From positions 1-14,216 of the forward strand of contig JAOPZP010000490.1 of NCBI GenBank assembly GCA_025964055.1: a DNA stretch of 14,216 bases, written 5' to 3'. A program made the position numbers and the translations under genes. The DNA is from Conexibacter sp. (GTDB lineage Bacteria; Actinomycetota; Thermoleophilia; Solirubrobacterales; Solirubrobacteraceae). Of the stretch, positions 13,308 to 14,216 are shown piece by piece. The notes under the pieces were generated by a model. It was not told where the DNA came from and made no database searches. It saw nothing but the letters and a program-made list of their open reading frames with translations. Each line of letters begins with the position of its first letter. The first letter of the stretch is position 1.

Positions 13308-14216
13308 GTGCAGCCACCGCCCCTGACGGCACCCCGGCTCCTGGTCGTCGCCGCGTTCGCCCTCACGTGCTTCGGGCTCATGCTGTTCCTGTGGAACGCG
13401 TTCGGCGGCGCCGTCCCGCTGAAGCCGAGGGGCTACCGCGTGACGGTCGCGCTGCCGCAGGCCGACATGCTCTTCACCCAGGCCGACGTCCGCATCTCGG
13501 GCGTGAAGGTCGGGCGCGTCGTCAGCGCGGCGCGCAACGGCTCGGCCGCCGATCCGAACCGCAAGGACGCGCTGTTGGAGATCGCCCCGGAGTACGCGCC
13601 GCTGCACGGCGACGTCAAGGCGATCATCCGCATGAAGTCGCTGGCCGGCGAGGAGTACCTCGAGCTGACCCCGGGCACCGCGGCCGCCGCCCCGGTCCCC
13701 GACGGTGGGCGGCTCGGCGTCGCCAACGTCGCCACCTCGGTGCACTTCGACCAGGTGCTGCGCACCTTCGACCCCGCGACGCGGCAGGCCTTCGGCGCCT
13801 GGGCGCAGGGCCAGGGCGCGGCGCTCGACGGCCGCGGCGACGACCTCAACGCCGCGCTCGGGACGCTGCCGGGCTTCGAGCAGGACCTCACGCGCGTGCT
13901 CCAGACGCTCAACCGCCAGACCGGTGCGGTGCGCGCGGCCGTGCGCAGCACGGGCTCGGTGTTCGACGCGCTCGGTCGCCGCGACGGCGCGCTGCGCGGG
14001 CTGATCGTCAACGGCGACCGGGCCACCGGCGCGTTCGCCCAGCGCGGCGCGGACCTGGCCGCGACGTTCCGCGCGCTGCCGACCTTCGAGGCCGAGTCGC
14101 GCCGGCTGCTGGACCGCGCGGCGCGCTTCCGCGTCAACGCCGACCCGGTGCTGACCGCGCTGCGGCCCGGCGTCCGGCAGCTCAGCGCCACCGCCCAGGA
14201 GCTGCCTGCGACCGCG
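13308..14216 (+). CDS. MCE-family (MlaD-like) lipid-transport substrate-binding protein, 3' truncated by window end
   Basis: There are 303 codons to the window edge with no stop. A single N-terminal membrane helix (about 11-31) is followed by the MCE domain (about 42-123): YRVTVALPQADMLFTQADVR, ISGVKVGRV and IRMKSLAGEEYLELTPG are close to the family pattern. After it comes a long Ala/Arg/Leu-rich helical region (about 145-303, starting TSVHFDQVLRTFDPATRQ), typical of actinobacterial Mce proteins. These form periplasmic-type tubes or shuttles that carry lipids or sterols to an MlaE/MlaF-type ABC transporter in the membrane. No permease or ATPase is in the window; they or further mce genes may lie downstream. 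The start is GTG at 13308, directly after the upstream stop and without its own Shine-Dalgarno, implying coupled translation. Confidence 0.9.
   Translation, partial: MQPPPLTAPRLLVVAAFALTCFGLMLFLWNAFGGAVPLKPRGYRVTVALPQADMLFTQADVRISGVKVGRVVSAARNGSAADPNRKDALLEIAPEYAPLHGDVKAIIRMKSLAGEEYLELTPGTAAAAPVPDGGRLGVANVATSVHFDQVLRTFDPATRQAFGAWAQGQGAALDGRGDDLNAALGTLPGFEQDLTRVLQTLNRQTGAVRAAVRSTGSVFDALGRRDGALRGLIVNGDRATGAFAQRGADLAATFRALPTFEAESRRLLDRAARFRVNADPVLTALRPGVRQLSATAQELPATA

Overview
This is a high-GC stretch of bacterial chromosome. Codon use, GTG/TTG starts, an MCE-family gene and many exported proteins with Lys/Arg-rich segments all point to an actinobacterium. The combination of a DUF4430-like exported protein, Lys-rich linkers and an MCE protein resembles Thermoleophilia (Solirubrobacterales) as I know them. 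That lineage call is inference: no rRNA or other marker gene is present. I saw no tRNA, rRNA, CRISPR array, insertion sequence or phage gene.

Region 1 (1-2277, + strand) has a flippase-like polytopic membrane protein (YbhN/UPF0104 type), then thioredoxin reductase (trxB) behind a short leader with a palindrome and a probable promoter.

Region 2 (2278-4362, - strand) has two exported proteins: a DUF4430-like multidomain protein whose stop codon abuts the trxB stop, and a small secreted zinc metalloprotease with a complete HExxHxxGxxH motif.

Region 3 (4363-7554) starts with a divergent control region rich in palindromes. A GAF-LuxR regulator and, 11 nt downstream, a GT-C-type membrane glycosyltransferase follow on the + strand, probably as one translationally coupled unit.

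Region 4 (7564-11944, - strand) holds, in transcription order, a 540-residue secreted protein of unknown function, a strong GC hairpin, a secreted Lys/Tyr-rich protein, and a subtilisin-family protease that starts at the stop of the Lys/Tyr-rich gene. The protease keeps Asp/His/Ser but seems to lack the oxyanion Asn.

Region 5 (12246-14216, + strand) has a second secreted protein of unknown function, divergent from the 540-residue gene and clearly related to it. An MCE (MlaD-like) lipid-transport protein follows immediately (TAG then GTG, no spacer) and runs off the window.

The most interesting observation is that three neighbouring exported proteins (9034-10206, 10322-11944, 12246-13307) appear to share a C-terminal beta-rich module and similar terminal strands. 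One is joined to an MCE gene and one to a protease gene. Nearly everything here acts at or outside the membrane (flippase-like, GT-C, MCE, proteases, exported adhesin-like proteins), so the window reads as a cell-envelope neighbourhood. No single pathway linking all of it can be shown from sequence alone.
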